From Bordetella parapertussis (GTDB lineage: Bacteria > Pseudomonadota > Gammaproteobacteria > Burkholderiales > Burkholderiaceae_E): a DNA stretch of 32,284 nt. This document shows positions 16,448 through 24,411 of the stretch, piece by piece. A model generated the notes under the pieces. That model was not told the origin of the DNA. It worked only from the letters and a program-made list of their open reading frames with translations, and did no database searches. Position numbers and translations under genes: made by a program. The stretch's first letter is position 1. Each line of letters begins with the position of its first letter. The stretch lies in the NCBI GenBank assembly GCA_945883285.1, contig CAMCXH010000016.1:1-32284 (forward strand), in the 5' to 3' direction.

Positions 16448-16918
16448 TTGTCTGATTGCATTCGTATTCTTGCGGCCGCCGTTCTGATTGCTGGCGTCGC
16501 GCCGGCAATGGCTCAGTCGGCCACTCAGTCGACCACGGTGCCCACCGACAGCCCGGTCGGCCTGTGGAAGACCGTCGATGACGCCACCAAGCAGCCCAAG
16601 GCGCTGATCCGCATCAGTGATCAGGGCGGGGCGCTGGTCGGAAAGGTCGAAAAAATCCTGGTGCCCAATGGGGCCGATGCGGTCTGCGATCAGTGCACCG
16701 ATCAGCGCAAGGACAAGCCGATCCAGGGCATGACCATCCTCAGCGGTCTGAAAAAGGACGGTCAGGAATGGACCGGCGGCGAAATCCTCGATCCCAACAA
16801 CGGCAAGGTCTACAAGGCGCTGGCCAAGCTCGCCGATGGCGGCAGAAAGCTCGAGGTCAGGGGCTTTGTCGGCGTCCCCACGCTTGGTCGCACCCAGTCG
16901 TGGCTGCGCGAGAACTGA
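16448..16918 (+). CDS. DUF2147 domain periplasmic protein
   Basis: A 156-residue exported protein. The N-terminus is a signal peptide (hydrophobic LAAAVLIAGVAPAMAQ, cleavage near residue 22). The mature part contains PVGLWKTVDD, CDQCTDQRKDKPIQGM, GGEILDPNNGKVYK and a WLREN end, all typical of DUF2147. The function is unknown. The start is TTG 16448: GGAG lies about 7 bases upstream, and the first in-frame ATG would remove most of the signal peptide. It sits between two beta-oxidation genes (28 bases after the dehydrogenase, 56 before the FadB-like gene), an arrangement I recall from other Burkholderiales, so a role in handling fatty acids or the envelope response is possible (inference). Confidence 0.85.
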   Translation: MSDCIRILAAAVLIAGVAPAMAQSATQSTTVPTDSPVGLWKTVDDATKQPKALIRISDQGGALVGKVEKILVPNGADAVCDQCTDQRKDKPIQGMTILSGLKKDGQEWTGGEILDPNNGKVYKALAKLADGGRKLEVRGFVGVPTLGRTQSWLREN

Positions 16919-16974
16919 TCACCGCGCACCGCTGATGGCGTTGCGCGCACCGCAAGAATTCTTCAGGAGAAATC

Positions 16975-19383
16975 ATGAGCCGATTCATCGTTCGCAAAGT
17001 GGCGGTGCTGGGTGCCGGGGTGATGGGTGCGCAGATCGCGGCCCATCTGGTCAATGCCCGGGTCGAGGTGATGCTGTTCGATCTGCCCGCCAAAGAGGGC
17101 AACAAGAGCGCGATTGCCATCAAGGCGATCGAGGGCCTGAAAAAGCTCAATCCGGCGCCGCTGGGCACCCCTGAGCTTGCCGCCTTCATCGAGCCGGCCA
17201 ACTACGACGAGCATCTCGAGGCGCTGCGCGGCTGCGACCTGGTGATCGAGGCGATTGCCGAGCGCATGGACTGGAAGCACGATCTCTATCGCAAGGTCGC
17301 GCCTTTCCTTGCGCCTGATGCAATCTTCGCCTCCAACACTTCGGGGCTGTCGATCACATCGCTGTCGGAAGGCTTCGACGATGCGCTCAAGCAGCGCTTT
17401 TGCGGCGTGCATTTCTTCAATCCGCCGCGCTATATGCATCTGGTCGAGCTGATTCCAACCGCGACCACCGATCCGGCCATCCTCGATCGGCTCGAGACCT
17501 TCCTCACCACCACGCTCGGCAAGGGCGTGGTGCGCGCCCGCGACACACCCAACTTCATCGGCAACCGCGTCGGCATCTTCGGTCTGCTGGCCACGGTGGT
17601 TGAGGCCGCGAAGTTCGGCCTGCCGGTCGATGTGGTCGATGACCTCACCGGCGAGAAGATGGGCCGCGCCAAATCCGGCACCTTTCGCACCGCCGATGTG
17701 GTGGGCCTGGACACGCTCGGCCATGTGATCAAGACCATGCAGGACACACTCAAGGGCGATGCCTTCGAAGCGGTCTATGCCACCCCGCCGCTGCTTGCCG
17801 GTCTGCTCGCCAAGGGCGCGCTCGGCCAGAAGACCGGCGCGGGCTTTTATCGTAAGGTCGGCAAAGACATTGAGCGCATCGATGCAGTCACCGCCGGCTA
17901 TGTCGTCGCCGGCGGCAAGGCCGACGAGACCGTGGCCCGCATCCTCAAGAAAAAAGAGCCCATCGAGCGGATCAAACTGCTGCGCGAATCGACCCATCCG
18001 CAGGCGCAATTCGTCTGGTCGATCCTGCGCGATTCATGGCACTACGCCGCGATCAACCTGGCCTCGATTGCCGACAGCGCGCGCGATGTCGATCTGGCGA
18101 TGCGCTGGGGCTTCGGGGCCAAGGAAGGGCCCTTCGAGGCCTGGCAGGCGGCCGGCTGGACGCAGGTCGCGCAATGGATTCGCGAGGACATCGACGCCGG
18201 CAAGACCCTGGCGGCGGTGCCGCTGCCGGCCTGGGTCTTTGAAGGGCCGGTGGCCGAGCGCGGCGGGCCATTTCAGCCCGAGGGCGCCTGGTCGCCGCAG
18301 GCCGCGACATTCGTTGGCCGCTCGACGCTGCCGGTCTATGAGCGTCAGATTTTTCGCGCACCGGTGCCGGCTGAAAGCGCGGCCCGTGCGCAGGTCGCCG
18401 GCAGCACCGTGCATGAAGACGACTCGGTGCGCCTGTGGACCCTTGATGGTCGTGGCATCGACGGCGTGCTGATCCTGTCGATCAAGACCAAGGTGCATGC
18501 CATCGGGCCGGGTGTGATCGAAGGCCTGCTCAAGGCACTCGATCTGGCCGAGCAGCACTATCGCGGTCTGGTGATCTGGTCGCCCGACGAGCCTTTTTCT
18601 TATGGCGCCGATCTGCAGGCGATGTTGCCGCTCTTCATGTCGGGCGGCGTCAAAGCCATCGAGCCAGCCGAAAAAGCGCTTCAGGACGCCATGCTCAGGC
18701 TGCGCTATGCGCAGGTGCCCACGGTTGCGGCAGTGGCCGGCATGGCGCTGGGCGGTGGCTGCGAGCTCGCGGTCTATTGCGCCCGCAGGGTGGCGAGCAT
18801 CGAGAGCTATATCGGACTGGTCGAGGTCGGTGTCGGGCTGGTGCCGGGCGGCGGTGGGCTGGCCTATGGCGCACGCCGTGCGTCCGAAGAAAGTCAGGCC
18901 GCACCCGATGCACCGCTGATGGGCTTCGTGCGCAAGTACTTCACTGCGGCGGCAACCGCCCAGGTCAGCCGCTCGGCGATCGAGGCCCAGCAGCTGGGCT
19001 ATCTGGTCGAGGGCGACCGCGTGGTCTTCAACTCGCACGAGCTGCTCTATGTGGCTGCGCGTGAAGCGCTTGCCATGAGCGATGCCGGTTGGCGTGCGCC
19101 GCGCAAGGCGCTGATCAAGGTGGCCGGGCGCCCGGGCGTGGCGACCATCATGGCGCAGCTGGTGAATATGCGCGACGGCGGCTTTATCAGCGCCCACGAC
19201 TATCACCTTGGCAAGACGATTGCCGAGGTGATGTGCGGCGGCGATGTCGAAGCCGATTCGATGGTCGACGAGCACTGGCTGATGACACTTGAGCGCAAGG
19301 CCTTCATGGGGCTGCTCACGCATCCCAAGACCCAGGAGCGGATCATGGGAATGATGCAGACCGGTAAGCCGGTTCGAAACTGA
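16975..19383 (+). CDS. 3-hydroxyacyl-CoA dehydrogenase / enoyl-CoA hydratase fusion
   Basis: An 802-residue bifunctional beta-oxidation enzyme with domain order dehydrogenase first, hydratase last (the FadN-like order, opposite to E. coli FadB). NAD motif GAGVMG is at 13-18; the catalytic dyad is H146 (CGVHFFNP) and E158 (LVELIP). The crotonase part follows from about 470, with GGGCELAVYCA and GLVEVGVGLVPGGGG supplying both catalytic glutamates (near 597 and 617). It hydrates 2-enoyl-CoA and oxidises the L-3-hydroxyacyl-CoA to 3-ketoacyl-CoA for the thiolase encoded next. AGGAGA lies 6 bases before the ATG. Confidence 0.94.
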   Translation: MSRFIVRKVAVLGAGVMGAQIAAHLVNARVEVMLFDLPAKEGNKSAIAIKAIEGLKKLNPAPLGTPELAAFIEPANYDEHLEALRGCDLVIEAIAERMDWKHDLYRKVAPFLAPDAIFASNTSGLSITSLSEGFDDALKQRFCGVHFFNPPRYMHLVELIPTATTDPAILDRLETFLTTTLGKGVVRARDTPNFIGNRVGIFGLLATVVEAAKFGLPVDVVDDLTGEKMGRAKSGTFRTADVVGLDTLGHVIKTMQDTLKGDAFEAVYATPPLLAGLLAKGALGQKTGAGFYRKVGKDIERIDAVTAGYVVAGGKADETVARILKKKEPIERIKLLRESTHPQAQFVWSILRDSWHYAAINLASIADSARDVDLAMRWGFGAKEGPFEAWQAAGWTQVAQWIREDIDAGKTLAAVPLPAWVFEGPVAERGGPFQPEGAWSPQAATFVGRSTLPVYERQIFRAPVPAESAARAQVAGSTVHEDDSVRLWTLDGRGIDGVLILSIKTKVHAIGPGVIEGLLKALDLAEQHYRGLVIWSPDEPFSYGADLQAMLPLFMSGGVKAIEPAEKALQDAMLRLRYAQVPTVAAVAGMALGGGCELAVYCARRVASIESYIGLVEVGVGLVPGGGGLAYGARRASEESQAAPDAPLMGFVRKYFTAAATAQVSRSAIEAQQLGYLVEGDRVVFNSHELLYVAAREALAMSDAGWRAPRKALIKVAGRPGVATIMAQLVNMRDGGFISAHDYHLGKTIAEVMCGGDVEADSMVDEHWLMTLERKAFMGLLTHPKTQERIMGMMQTGKPVRN

Positions 19384-19411
19384 GCGCACCGCAAGTCAAT
19401 CGCCACGCCAA

Positions 19412-19440
19412 CGCCACGACAGCGCCACGACAGCGCCACG
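19412..19440 (+). repeat. Short direct repeats in the gap before the thiolase gene
   Basis: CGCCACGACAG occurs at 19412-19422 and 19423-19433, followed by a partial third copy at 19434-19440. The 101-base gap holds no other recognisable signal except the thiolase ribosome site. Confidence 0.7.
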
Positions 19441-19484
19441 TTAACCAATCACGACTCACCGAGCCCACCTCCGGAGCACGACCC

Positions 19485-20684
19485 ATGAGCAGACCGATTC
19501 AGGACGCCTACATCGTTGCCGCCTCGCGCACACCGATCGGCAAAGCGCCCAAGGGCGCCTTTCGCAACATCCGCCCCGACGATCTGCTGGTCGTCGCCCT
19601 GCGCGCAGCCCTGGCGCAGGTGCCCTCGCTCGACCCGGCCACCATCGAAGATGCGATTGTCGGCTGCGCGATCCCCGAAGGCGAGCAGGGCCTCAATGTC
19701 GGGCGAATCGCGGCCCTGCTGGCCGGCTTGCCCAACACCGTTGGCGGCGTCACCGTCAACCGCTTTTGCGCTTCCGGCCTGACCGCGCTGGCCATGGCCG
19801 CCGACCGCATCCGCGTGGGCGAGGCCGAGGTGATGATCGCCGCCGGCTGCGAATCGATGAGCATGGTGCCGATGATGGGCAATGCGCCGTCGATGAACAT
19901 GCATGTTTTCGATCGCAGCGAAAACCTCGGCATCGCCTACGGCATGGGCCTGACTGCCGAGAAGGTCGCCACGCAATGGAAGGTCTCGCGCGAAGACCAG
20001 GACGCCTTTGCGGTCGAGTCGCATCGCCGTGCACTGGCGGCGCAGGCGGCAGGCGAATTTGCCGATGAAATCTGCCCGGTCGAGGCAGTCGAAAAATTTC
20101 CGGATCTGGCCTCGGGCGATGTCGCGGTCAGCAGCCGCACCGTCACGCTCGACGAAGGCCCGCGAGCCGATACCTCGCTCGAGGGTCTGGCCCGCCTGCG
20201 GCCGGTCTTTGCCGCCAAGGGCAGCGTGACTGCCGGCAACAGCTCGCAGATGTCCGATGGCGCAGGCGCCCTCATCGTGGTTTCCGAGCGCATCCTGAAG
20301 CAGTTCAATCTCACGCCGCTGGCGCGCTTCGTGTCGTTCTCGGTACGCGGTGTGCCGCCCGAGATCATGGGCATCGGCCCGAAGGAGGCGATTCCGGCGG
20401 CACTCAAGACCGCCGGGCTCAAGCAGGACGATATCGGCTGGATCGAGCTCAACGAGGCCTTCGCTGCGCAGTCGCTGGCGGTGATCCGCGACCTTGGGCT
20501 CGATGCCGCCCGCGTCAATCCGATGGGCGGTGCGATTGCGCTGGGTCATCCGCTGGGCGCTACCGGCGCGATTCGCGCGGCCACCGTCGTGCATGCATTA
20601 CGACGTCATCGCCTCAAGTACGGCATGGTGACCATGTGCGTGGGCACCGGCATGGGTGCGGCCGGCATTCTCGAGCGGATGTGA
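19485..20684 (+). CDS. fadA: Acetyl-CoA C-acyltransferase (3-ketoacyl-CoA thiolase)
   Basis: A 399-residue thiolase. The nucleophile is C95 in NRFCASGLTAL; the acid/base His lies in GHPLGATGA and the second Cys in CVGTGMGAAG near the C-terminus. NEAFAAQ is also conserved. It cleaves 3-ketoacyl-CoA with CoA, giving acetyl-CoA and the shortened acyl-CoA, the last beta-oxidation step. It follows the FadB-like gene by 101 bases on the same strand, with CGGAG before the ATG. A biosynthetic acetyl-CoA acetyltransferase role is possible but less likely in this context. Confidence 0.93.
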   Translation: MSRPIQDAYIVAASRTPIGKAPKGAFRNIRPDDLLVVALRAALAQVPSLDPATIEDAIVGCAIPEGEQGLNVGRIAALLAGLPNTVGGVTVNRFCASGLTALAMAADRIRVGEAEVMIAAGCESMSMVPMMGNAPSMNMHVFDRSENLGIAYGMGLTAEKVATQWKVSREDQDAFAVESHRRALAAQAAGEFADEICPVEAVEKFPDLASGDVAVSSRTVTLDEGPRADTSLEGLARLRPVFAAKGSVTAGNSSQMSDGAGALIVVSERILKQFNLTPLARFVSFSVRGVPPEIMGIGPKEAIPAALKTAGLKQDDIGWIELNEAFAAQSLAVIRDLGLDAARVNPMGGAIALGHPLGATGAIRAATVVHALRRHRLKYGMVTMCVGTGMGAAGILERM

Positions 20685-20694
20685 GAGGCGAACG

Positions 20695-21132
20695 ATGAGC
20701 GTTTATCGCACTGATCACGATCTGGCGTTTTTCAACAAGCTGAGTGAGGGCTGCCTGCCCGGGCTGCTGGGCGTCAAGATTTTGCAGGTGGGTCAGGGCG
20801 TTCTGCGCGTTGAGCTTGCGATCGAAGACCACCACTTTGCCGCCAACGGCTTTTTGCATGCCGGCACGGTGGTGACGCTGGCCGATACCGGCGCGGGCTA
20901 TGCATGCGTCGCGCACCTGCCCGAGGGCGCCTCGGGCTTTACAACGGTCGAGCTCAAGTCCAACCATCTCGGCACCGCGCGCGAGGGCCGAATCCTCGCC
21001 GAAGTGCGCAGCGCGCATCTCGGGCGCACCACGCAGGTCTGGGATGCCACCGTCAGCCATGTCGAGACCGGCAAGACGATTGCGCTGTTTCGCTGCACGC
21101 AGATGATCCTCTGGCCCAAGGGGTCGGCGTGA
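20695..21132 (+). CDS. PaaI-type hotdog-fold acyl-CoA thioesterase
   Basis: A 145-residue single-domain hotdog protein. The helix segment FLHAGTVVTLADTGAGYAC and the strand TTVELKSNHLGTA fit the PaaI/DUF4442 thioesterase group. It probably hydrolyses acyl-CoA esters in the cytoplasm, freeing CoA when intermediates accumulate (family knowledge plus context). ATG 20695 is chosen over the upstream in-frame ATG 20656, which overlaps the thiolase; GAGGCG precedes 20695 by 4-5 bases and the gap to the thiolase stop is 10 bases. Confidence 0.88.
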   Translation: MSVYRTDHDLAFFNKLSEGCLPGLLGVKILQVGQGVLRVELAIEDHHFAANGFLHAGTVVTLADTGAGYACVAHLPEGASGFTTVELKSNHLGTAREGRILAEVRSAHLGRTTQVWDATVSHVETGKTIALFRCTQMILWPKGSA

Positions 21133-21173
21133 TCGGGGCATGAGCCGGGTGATGGATTCGATGTGAGCGCCGC

Positions 21174-21935
21174 ATGAGCCTTGGCCGCGCGCTGGCTCTG
21201 CCGCTCGCGCCAGTGCTGATCTGGCAGGGGCGCAGGGTGCGGCGCGACACCCCCAAACTGCCCGAAGCAGATGGCCCGCGCACCGGTCTCGATAACGCCG
21301 ACAAGTTCGACGCCTCCGACGAATCCGGCAAGCCCCTGCGCCTGCTGATTCTTGGCGACTCCTCAGCCGCCGGTGTCGGCGCATCGCATCAGAGCGAGGC
21401 GCTGAGCGGCCAGCTGCGCGCCTGCCTGGCCTCGACACTCGCCGTGCCACTGCAATGGCGCGTCGTGGCGCGCACCGGGATTGCCACCGCCGAGGCGCTC
21501 GCACTCCTCGATGAGGCCATGCCCGATCAGCCCCAGTGTTTCGACATTGCGCTGGTGGCGCTCGGGGTCAACGATGTCACCGCGCTGCGCGGTGTGTCGC
21601 GATGGCTGGCCGATGTCGATCGGGTGTGTGATCGCCTTCGCGAGCGGCATTCGGTGAGGCGAGTGATCTGGTCGGGGCTGCCGCCGATGCACCGCTTCCC
21701 GGCTTTGCCTCAACCATTGCGAACGGTGATGGGTCTGCATGCGCGCGCCCTCGATCGCGCCCTCGCTGTGCATTTTTCACACGCCGGCTCAGCGAACGGG
21801 CTGCGGCACATTGCGATGCCGCTGATGCCCGACGGTGCGGTGGCCAGCGACGGTTTTCATCCCGGCCCGCTCGCTTATGCCCGCTGGGCACAGACCCTGC
21901 ACAGCGCGCTCGATGAAGACAAAAAACCCGCCTGA
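21174..21935 (+). CDS. SGNH/GDSL-family hydrolase
   Basis: A 253-residue esterase-like protein. Block I is ILGDSSAAGVGA with nucleophile S63; ALGVNDVT supplies the oxyanion Asn; DGFHPG near the C-terminus supplies the catalytic Asp and His. The N-terminus (LALPLAPVLIWQGRRVRR) is hydrophobic then basic, so it may be membrane-anchored rather than secreted. The substrate is unknown; lipids or thioesters are plausible next to beta-oxidation genes. It starts 41 bases after the thioesterase gene. Its stop codon is within the terminator hairpin. Confidence 0.87.
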   Translation: MSLGRALALPLAPVLIWQGRRVRRDTPKLPEADGPRTGLDNADKFDASDESGKPLRLLILGDSSAAGVGASHQSEALSGQLRACLASTLAVPLQWRVVARTGIATAEALALLDEAMPDQPQCFDIALVALGVNDVTALRGVSRWLADVDRVCDRLRERHSVRRVIWSGLPPMHRFPALPQPLRTVMGLHARALDRALAVHFSHAGSANGLRHIAMPLMPDGAVASDGFHPGPLAYARWAQTLHSALDEDKKPA

Positions 21936-21950
21936 ATCAGGCGGGTTTTT
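21921..21950. terminator. Bidirectional rho-independent terminator
   Basis: CCCGCCTG (21927-21934), loop AAT, CAGGCGGG (21938-21945) form an 8-bp GC-rich stem, flanked by six A on the left and TTTTT on the right, so it can work for both strands. It ends the plus-strand beta-oxidation cluster and the minus-strand PEP-CTERM-like gene. The SGNH stop codon (21933-21935) lies inside the stem-loop. Confidence 0.92.
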
Positions 21951-21989
21951 CGATGGCAGCCCGCTGTCAGGCGGACCGTGCTCGTCGCG

Positions 21990-22910
21990 TCAGGCCCGGC
22001 GGCGACGCGTGCCGGCGGCCAGACCTGCGCCACCCAGCAGGAAGAGTGCGAGGCTGGAAGGCAGCGGCACATCGGCGGTGGTGCGAAGCCAGTCGTTGCC
22101 GCAGATCTCGCCCCAGTGAACCATGATGTTGCTGCCAAGGCCGAGCGCGGCGAAGTTGGTGATGGTGGCCTGATAGATGTAGTGGCTGCCTCCGAGCGTT
22201 TCGTAGGCCATCGTCGCCGTGGTGCTGTTGTTGACGGTGTAGCCCGAGGTGGCGATCTGCGACGGCGCAGGGACGTTATTCCAGACCGCCAAGCCGGTCT
22301 CCCAGCCCTGTGGGTTGGAGGTGGTGCCGGTGGTGGTCACACTGCCGCTCAGGTTGACCAGCTTGCCGGCTGCCAGCGGCGTGGTGTAGCCGGTGGTGTT
22401 GCCGCTGCCATTCATGGTGAAGTTCTGACCGGTGGTTTCCACCCCGATCTTGGGCGAGAAGGTGCTGCCCGACACCGAGCCGAGGAAGAAGTCGCCCATG
22501 CCGTAGGTCGGCGTGATGCCGGCGGTGCAGGGGGTGGGGCCGGGGCAGACCGCCAGCGACTGCATCTGGGCGAAGTTCGCACCGGCCACGCCGGTGATCT
22601 TCAGATCATTGCCAACCTTCTGCACATAGAGTGCTTCGAGGTCATAAGGCTGACCGCCTTGGCCGGCACCAGGTCTGAGCGTGCCGTTCTGATTGTCGAC
22701 AATCTCGTAGGCGACACCGGACGTGCTCGGTGTCCAGTAGCTGGTCGCACGGTCGTTGTTGGCCAGACCGGTCGTCGTATTGACGCCGATGCCGGCCAGA
22801 TAGGTCGTGAGCGCACCGGCACTCGCCACCGGCGACCAGCAGACCGCCGCGATCGCGAGCATCGCGCTCGCGGGGATCAATCGGAATGAGACCTGTCTCG
22901 ACTGCAGCAT
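21990..22910 (-). CDS. PEP-CTERM-like sorting-signal surface protein
   Basis: A 306-residue exported protein. It has an N-terminal signal peptide (hydrophobic part about 12-28, then ASAG), a Gly/Thr/Asn-rich mature domain with no recognised enzyme motif, and a C-terminal tripartite signal: VPLPSSLALFLLGG, a hydrophobic helix, and the basic end GTRRRRA. This is the PEP-CTERM architecture with PLP in place of PEP, recognised by an exosortase/XrtA that must be encoded elsewhere. Such proteins go to the cell surface or exopolysaccharide matrix. ATG 22910 is favoured over ATG 22919, since AGGA lies 8 bases before 22910. Three inverted repeats lie upstream. Confidence 0.83.
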   Translation of the reverse strand: MLQSRQVSFRLIPASAMLAIAAVCWSPVASAGALTTYLAGIGVNTTTGLANNDRATSYWTPSTSGVAYEIVDNQNGTLRPGAGQGGQPYDLEALYVQKVGNDLKITGVAGANFAQMQSLAVCPGPTPCTAGITPTYGMGDFFLGSVSGSTFSPKIGVETTGQNFTMNGSGNTTGYTTPLAAGKLVNLSGSVTTTGTTSNPQGWETGLAVWNNVPAPSQIATSGYTVNNSTTATMAYETLGGSHYIYQATITNFAALGLGSNIMVHWGEICGNDWLRTTADVPLPSSLALFLLGGAGLAAGTRRRRA

Positions 22911-22945
22911 GGCAAACATCCTTTTTCTTGAGCGGAGTCAATCAA

Positions 22946-22960
22946 CCGACGAACGGTCGG
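22946..22960. repeat. Inverted repeat CCGAC-N5-GTCGG upstream of the PEP-CTERM-like gene
   Basis: Perfect 5-base arms lie 36-50 bases before the start codon, a usual operator position. Confidence 0.5.
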
Positions 22961-22967
22961 AACCCAC

Positions 22968-22980
22968 CCAATATGATTGG
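22968..22980. repeat. Inverted repeat CCAAT-N3-ATTGG upstream of the PEP-CTERM-like gene
   Basis: Perfect 5-base arms around ATG lie about 58-70 bases upstream of the gene start. Confidence 0.5.
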
Positions 22981-22997
22981 ATGCAGCCATCGCTGCG

Positions 22998-23011
22998 GTG
23001 AACTAGTTCAC
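22998..23011. promoter_or_regulatory. Perfect 14-base palindrome GTGAACTAGTTCAC
   Basis: A fully symmetric 14-base sequence lies one base beyond the stop codon of the copper chaperone gene and about 88 bases before the PEP-CTERM-like start on the same strand. It lacks a T-run, so an operator is more likely than a terminator. Confidence 0.55.
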
Positions 23012-23012
23012 G

Positions 23013-23525
23013 TCAGTGCTTATGTTCTGCTGCCGGTTTGGTGCCGGTGCTTGCAGCGGCATTCAGGGCACGCACTGGCACGTCGACATTCACGGTGTGG
23101 CGTTTCGAGTCGGGGCCTTCCACAGTCAATGTGAGCGGCACGGTATCGCCGGCATTCAGCGGTTTTTTCAGGTCCATCAGCATCACGTGATAGCCGCCGG
23201 GTTTCAGCTCGACCGGCTTGCCGGGCGGCAGCGCCAGCGCTCTGATCGGCCGCATGCGCATGACATTGCCGTCCATTTTCATTTCATGGATCTCGACCGT
23301 GCCGGCAACCGGCGAGCGCACCTCAACCAGCCGGCTCTCGCCGGGTGCGGTCAGGGTCATGAAAGCACCGGTGACTTTCTGTTCGGCGACGGTGCCGCGC
23401 ACCCAGGGGTCGGTGATCGTCACCACCTGGGCGGTGGCCGTCAGCGGCGCGAGCCCTAGGGCGAGCATCAGGCTGAGCACCAGGGCAGCAAGCCCTCGGG
23501 GCAGAATCGATTCGAATTTCGGCAT
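23013..23525 (-). CDS. Copper chaperone PCu(A)C
   Basis: A 170-residue periplasmic protein from ATG 23525. A signal peptide covers about 1-33 (LAALVLSLMLALGLAPLTATAQ). The mature domain has DPWVRGT and EIHEMKMDGNVMRMRPI, which contains the H-x-M and later M-x-M copper ligands of the PCu(A)C (DUF461) family, and a short His-rich tail (AAEHKH). It delivers Cu(I) to the CuA centre of cytochrome oxidase (family knowledge). The usual Sco partner is not in the window. The frame is open to 23900, but that extension overlaps the divergent crotonase gene and is not family-like. Confidence 0.9.
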   Translation of the reverse strand: MPKFESILPRGLAALVLSLMLALGLAPLTATAQVVTITDPWVRGTVAEQKVTGAFMTLTAPGESRLVEVRSPVAGTVEIHEMKMDGNVMRMRPIRALALPPGKPVELKPGGYHVMLMDLKKPLNAGDTVPLTLTVEGPDSKRHTVNVDVPVRALNAAASTGTKPAAEHKH

Positions 23526-23625
23526 GGTCGGGATGTCCTCGGGCAGGCAGGAAGGCAGTGCGAGGTTACCATCGACGGCTATCCCGTTTTGCCTGACCTG
23601 AAGCCTCACCCAAGCGACACCCGAC

Positions 23626-24411
23626 ATGACCCGATTCCTGCAGGAAACCCGCGACGGCGCCGTCGTGACCCTCACCCTCAATGATCCCGACCGGCGCAAT
23701 GCGCTGTCGAACCAGGCCCAATGGGACGAGGTGGCCCAGGCCTGTCTGCGCATCGGCCGCGACACCGAGGTCCGCTGCCTGATCATCACCGGTGCCGGCA
23801 GCGCGTTTTGCGCCGGTGGCAACGTCAGGGACATGCAGGACAAGACCGGCATCGCTGCCGGCTCACCCGAGCAGATCCGCGACGGGTATCGCCATGGCAT
23901 CCAGCAGATACCGCTTGCGCTCTATCAGCTCGACATTCCCACCATTGCCGCGGTCAACGGACCGGCGATTGGTGCGGGTTGCGATCTGGCCTGCATGTGC
24001 GACATCCGCATCGCCTCCGATCGCGCGCGCTTTGCCGAGAGCTTCGTCAAGCTCGGTCTCATCCCCGGCGATGGCGGTGCCTGGCTGCTGCCGCGGGTGG
24101 TCGGCATGTCGAAGGCGGCCGAGATGACCTTCACCGGCGACGCGATTGATGCCGCCGAGGCTTTGGCCTGCGGCCTGGTCTCGAAGGTGGTCGCGCCCGA
24201 TCGGCTGATGGACGAAGCCCGTGCGCTGGCCGCGCGTATTGCCGCCAACCCGGCGCCGGCGCTGCGCATGGCCAAGCGCCTGATGCGCGAGGGCCAGCAT
24301 ATGCGGCTCGACTCATTGCTCGAGATGTCGGCGGCCTTTCAGGCGATCGCGCATCACACGCCCGAGCACGATGTGGCACTTGCCGCCTTCGTTGCCTCGA
24401 TGAAGAAGTAG
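23626..24411 (+). CDS. Crotonase (enoyl-CoA hydratase/isomerase) family protein
   Basis: A 261-residue crotonase. CoA-binding and oxyanion-hole features are clear: FCAGGN (62-66) and NGPAIGAGCD (111-120). The two hydratase glutamates are absent: D120 occupies the GGGCE position and F140 the PE position, in ESFVKLGLIPGDGGAWLLPR. This pattern, with an Asp in the later PGDGG segment (D149), resembles PaaG-type isomerases, so isomerase or another crotonase reaction is likelier than simple hydration. It is divergent from the copper chaperone (100-base gap), and its stop is directly followed by the ATG of an ABC exporter. No strong ribosome site precedes ATG 23626. Confidence 0.87.
   Translation: MTRFLQETRDGAVVTLTLNDPDRRNALSNQAQWDEVAQACLRIGRDTEVRCLIITGAGSAFCAGGNVRDMQDKTGIAAGSPEQIRDGYRHGIQQIPLALYQLDIPTIAAVNGPAIGAGCDLACMCDIRIASDRARFAESFVKLGLIPGDGGAWLLPRVVGMSKAAEMTFTGDAIDAAEALACGLVSKVVAPDRLMDEARALAARIAANPAPALRMAKRLMREGQHMRLDSLLEMSAAFQAIAHHTPEHDVALAAFVASMKK

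Noticed and set aside
16945-16956. 12-base word GCGCACCGCAAG shared with 19384-19395
   Set aside because: A single repeated GC-rich word in two gaps of the cluster; no symmetry and no consistent position relative to the starts.
18034-19389. 451-codon ORF opposite the FadB-like gene
   Set aside because: Antisense shadow of intact catalytic domains; no ribosome site or recognisable motif.
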